Source: Prado023 sp039812125 (lineage in GTDB: Bacteria > Actinomycetota > Actinomycetes > S36-B12 > CAIYMF01). From it: DNA of 9,250 nt. The first letter of the stretch is position 1. Every line of letters begins with the position of its first letter. The notes beneath the pieces are model-generated. The model searched no databases. It worked only from the letters and a program-made list of their open reading frames with translations, and had not been told where the DNA came from. Made by a program: the position numbers and the translations under genes. Shown in pieces: positions 8,195 through 9,250 of the stretch. The stretch covers positions 1 to 9,250 of the forward strand of contig JBDHZV010000112.1 of assembly GCA_039812125.1 (NCBI GenBank), written 5' to 3'.

Positions 8195-8200
8195 ACCGTA
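8195..8200 (-). promoter_or_regulatory. Possible leaderless -10 of the aldo/keto reductase gene
   Basis: On the minus strand TACGGT (TAnnnT) is followed by exactly 7 nt and then the ATG at 8187. No convincing -35 is present. If used, transcription would begin at about the ATG itself, which rules out the upstream GTG at 8196 as the start. Confidence 0.35.
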
Positions 8201-8225
8201 CCGGGTGCCGGGCCCCACGCCGGCG

Positions 8226-8255
8226 ACGCCCCAGCCCCGGCGCGGCGCGGGGCGT
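8226..8255 (-). terminator. GC-rich hairpin between corA and the aldo/keto reductase gene
   Basis: ACGCCCC (8226-8232) pairs perfectly with GGGGCGT (8249-8255). An alternative stem GCCCCG (8234-8239) with CGGGGC (8248-8253) shares the right arm and excludes the first. It begins 14 nt after the corA stop on the minus strand. It probably ends or attenuates corA transcription before the downstream reductase gene, although no T-run follows. Confidence 0.45.
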
Positions 8256-8269
8256 GCCCGAACGGTCCG

Positions 8270-9250
8270 CTACAGCCAGCCGGAGCGCTTGAACGCCCGG
8301 TAGATCACCAGCATGGCCACGGCCATCACCGTCAGCGCCCCCGGGTATCCGAACCGCCAGCTCAGCTCGGGCATGTGCTCGAAGTTCATCCCGTAGATGC
8401 CGGCGACCGCTGTCGGCAGCGCCAGCAGGGCGGCGTAGGCGGCGATCTTGCGCATGTCCGTGTTCTGCTGCAGGCCGAGTCGGCCGTTGGACGCCTGCAG
8501 CATGGCCATGAGCAGGCTGTCGTAGGACTCCACGAAGTCATGCGCGCGCAGCACGTGGTCGCCGAGGTCGCGGAAGTGGGTGGCCAGCTCGGGGGAGACC
8601 ACCGGGACCCCGCCCGACACCAGCTGGTGGGCCAGCGGGACCAGCGGCGAGACCGCGCGACGCAGCTCCAGGTTCTCCCGCTTGAGCGCGTAGATCTGCT
8701 CGGAGTCGTCGGTCACGCGGGTGGAGAACACCGCCTCCTCGAGGACGTCGATGTCACGGCCGATCTCCTCGGTGGCCTGCAGGTAGTCGTCGGCGATGGC
8801 GTCGGCCACGGCATGCACGGCCGCGAGGGGACCGTGCGCCAGGAACGCCGGGGTCGCGCTGGCCGCGGCCCGGACCCGGCCCAGGGCCCCCACCGGCCCC
8901 AACCGGACCGTGATCACGTACGAGGCACCCACGAGCATCGCGATCTGCCCGGTCTCGATCGAGGAGGTGTCCTCCTCGTAGCTGACGATCTTGAACACGA
9001 TGAGGCCCGAGCGGCCATCGCCACCGAACTCGGCCTTGGCCCGCTGCCGGGGGTTCAGCGCGTCGTCGACCCAGAGCTTCGGGATCGCGAACACGTCGGC
9101 CAGGGCGACCAGCTCCTGTCGGGTCGGCGCGGCGACCCCGATCCACAGGAAGTCCGACGGGTCCTCCGTGGCCCGCCCGTACATCGCCCGCACCAGTGAC
9201 ACGGCGTCGGGCGTGAGGGTGCCCGCACGCCGGATCAGCTGCGACTGGGC
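8270..9250 (-). CDS. corA: CorA family magnesium/divalent-cation channel, start beyond window
   Basis: The visible 326 codons are open to the right edge. CorA is a homopentameric inner-membrane channel for Mg2+ (or Co2+/Ni2+) with a large cytoplasmic N-terminal domain. The C-terminus carries the defining YGMNF motif at the end of membrane helix 1 (about residues 250-273 counting from the GTG at 9202), a short loop with EHMPEL, membrane helix 2 (about 286-303) and the basic tail KRSGWL. The alpha/beta domain has the usual WIG-APT (20-27), NPRQRAK and GASYVITVR segments. A GTG at 9202 could be a start, but it has no Shine-Dalgarno. The 16 codons upstream stay in frame, 15 of them ending in G or C, and family members normally have 30-40 residues before the FLWIG segment. 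I therefore treat the gene as truncated by the window. Confidence 0.92.
   Translation of the reverse strand, partial: AQSQLIRRAGTLTPDAVSLVRAMYGRATEDPSDFLWIGVAAPTRQELVALADVFAIPKLWVDDALNPRQRAKAEFGGDGRSGLIVFKIVSYEEDTSSIETGQIAMLVGASYVITVRLGPVGALGRVRAAASATPAFLAHGPLAAVHAVADAIADDYLQATEEIGRDIDVLEEAVFSTRVTDDSEQIYALKRENLELRRAVSPLVPLAHQLVSGGVPVVSPELATHFRDLGDHVLRAHDFVESYDSLLMAMLQASNGRLGLQQNTDMRKIAAYAALLALPTAVAGIYGMNFEHMPELSWRFGYPGALTVMAVAMLVIYRAFKRSGWL

Noticed and set aside
7778..9199. 473-codon plus-strand reading frame
   Set aside because: It spans the antisense of the aldo/keto reductase and CorA genes and the gap between them. The residues are shadow-like and a single protein here would conflict with two clear genes.
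9200..9202. GTG as the true start of corA
   Set aside because: There is no Shine-Dalgarno or -10 box before it. The frame stays open with GC-ending codons to the window edge, and CorA proteins usually have more residues before the first conserved strand.

Overview
The window is very GC-rich (about 70% by eye). Nearly all codon third positions are G or C, GTG starts occur, and there is a DUF4916-type Nudix-like protein. This suggests an actinobacterial chromosome, possibly Micrococcales-like, although the genus cannot be read from the sequence. The genes look like ordinary, vertically inherited chromosomal genes. I see no insertion sequence, phage gene, CRISPR array or biosynthetic cluster.

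Layout from left to right: (1) 1-235, minus: the N-terminal 78 codons of a helix-turn-helix protein that runs off the left edge. (2) 236-418: a divergent intergenic region with three GCGGCCGC palindromes and a strong -10 box seven bases before the next ATG. (3) 419-1525, plus: a soluble protein with two GGDEF domains, the first degenerate and the second with intact A- and I-sites. (4) 1564-3924, minus: a UvrA-like ABC ATPase that lacks the UvrB-binding insertion. (5) 4009-4791, minus: a CPBP-family membrane protease 84 bp upstream of the UvrA-like gene and in the same orientation. (6) 4986-5069, minus: tRNA-Leu(GAG) with its own likely promoter and terminator. (7) 5229-5765, minus: a DUF4916/Nudix-like protein with a degenerate Nudix box. 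(8) 5826-7190, plus and divergent from it: an M20-family metallopeptidase. (9) 7243-8187, minus: an aldo/keto reductase. (10) 8270-9250, minus: a CorA-type magnesium channel whose start lies beyond the right edge.

Most genes appear to be independent single-gene units in convergent or divergent pairs. The only plausible operon is the CPBP protease with the UvrA-like ATPase. No multi-gene pathway is evident. The clearest unusual points are these: a repeated leaderless-promoter layout (an A-containing hexamer ending in T, then exactly 7 nt, then ATG, with no Shine-Dalgarno) at three genes; the degenerate-plus-active tandem GGDEF design with no sensor domain; the UvrA paralogue without its UvrB-docking domain; and the Nudix box that has lost its acidic core. 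I do not see strong evidence for a new multi-gene system. The best lead of that kind is the HTH protein cut by the left edge, whose N-terminus resembles those placed in front of large STAND-type NTPases.
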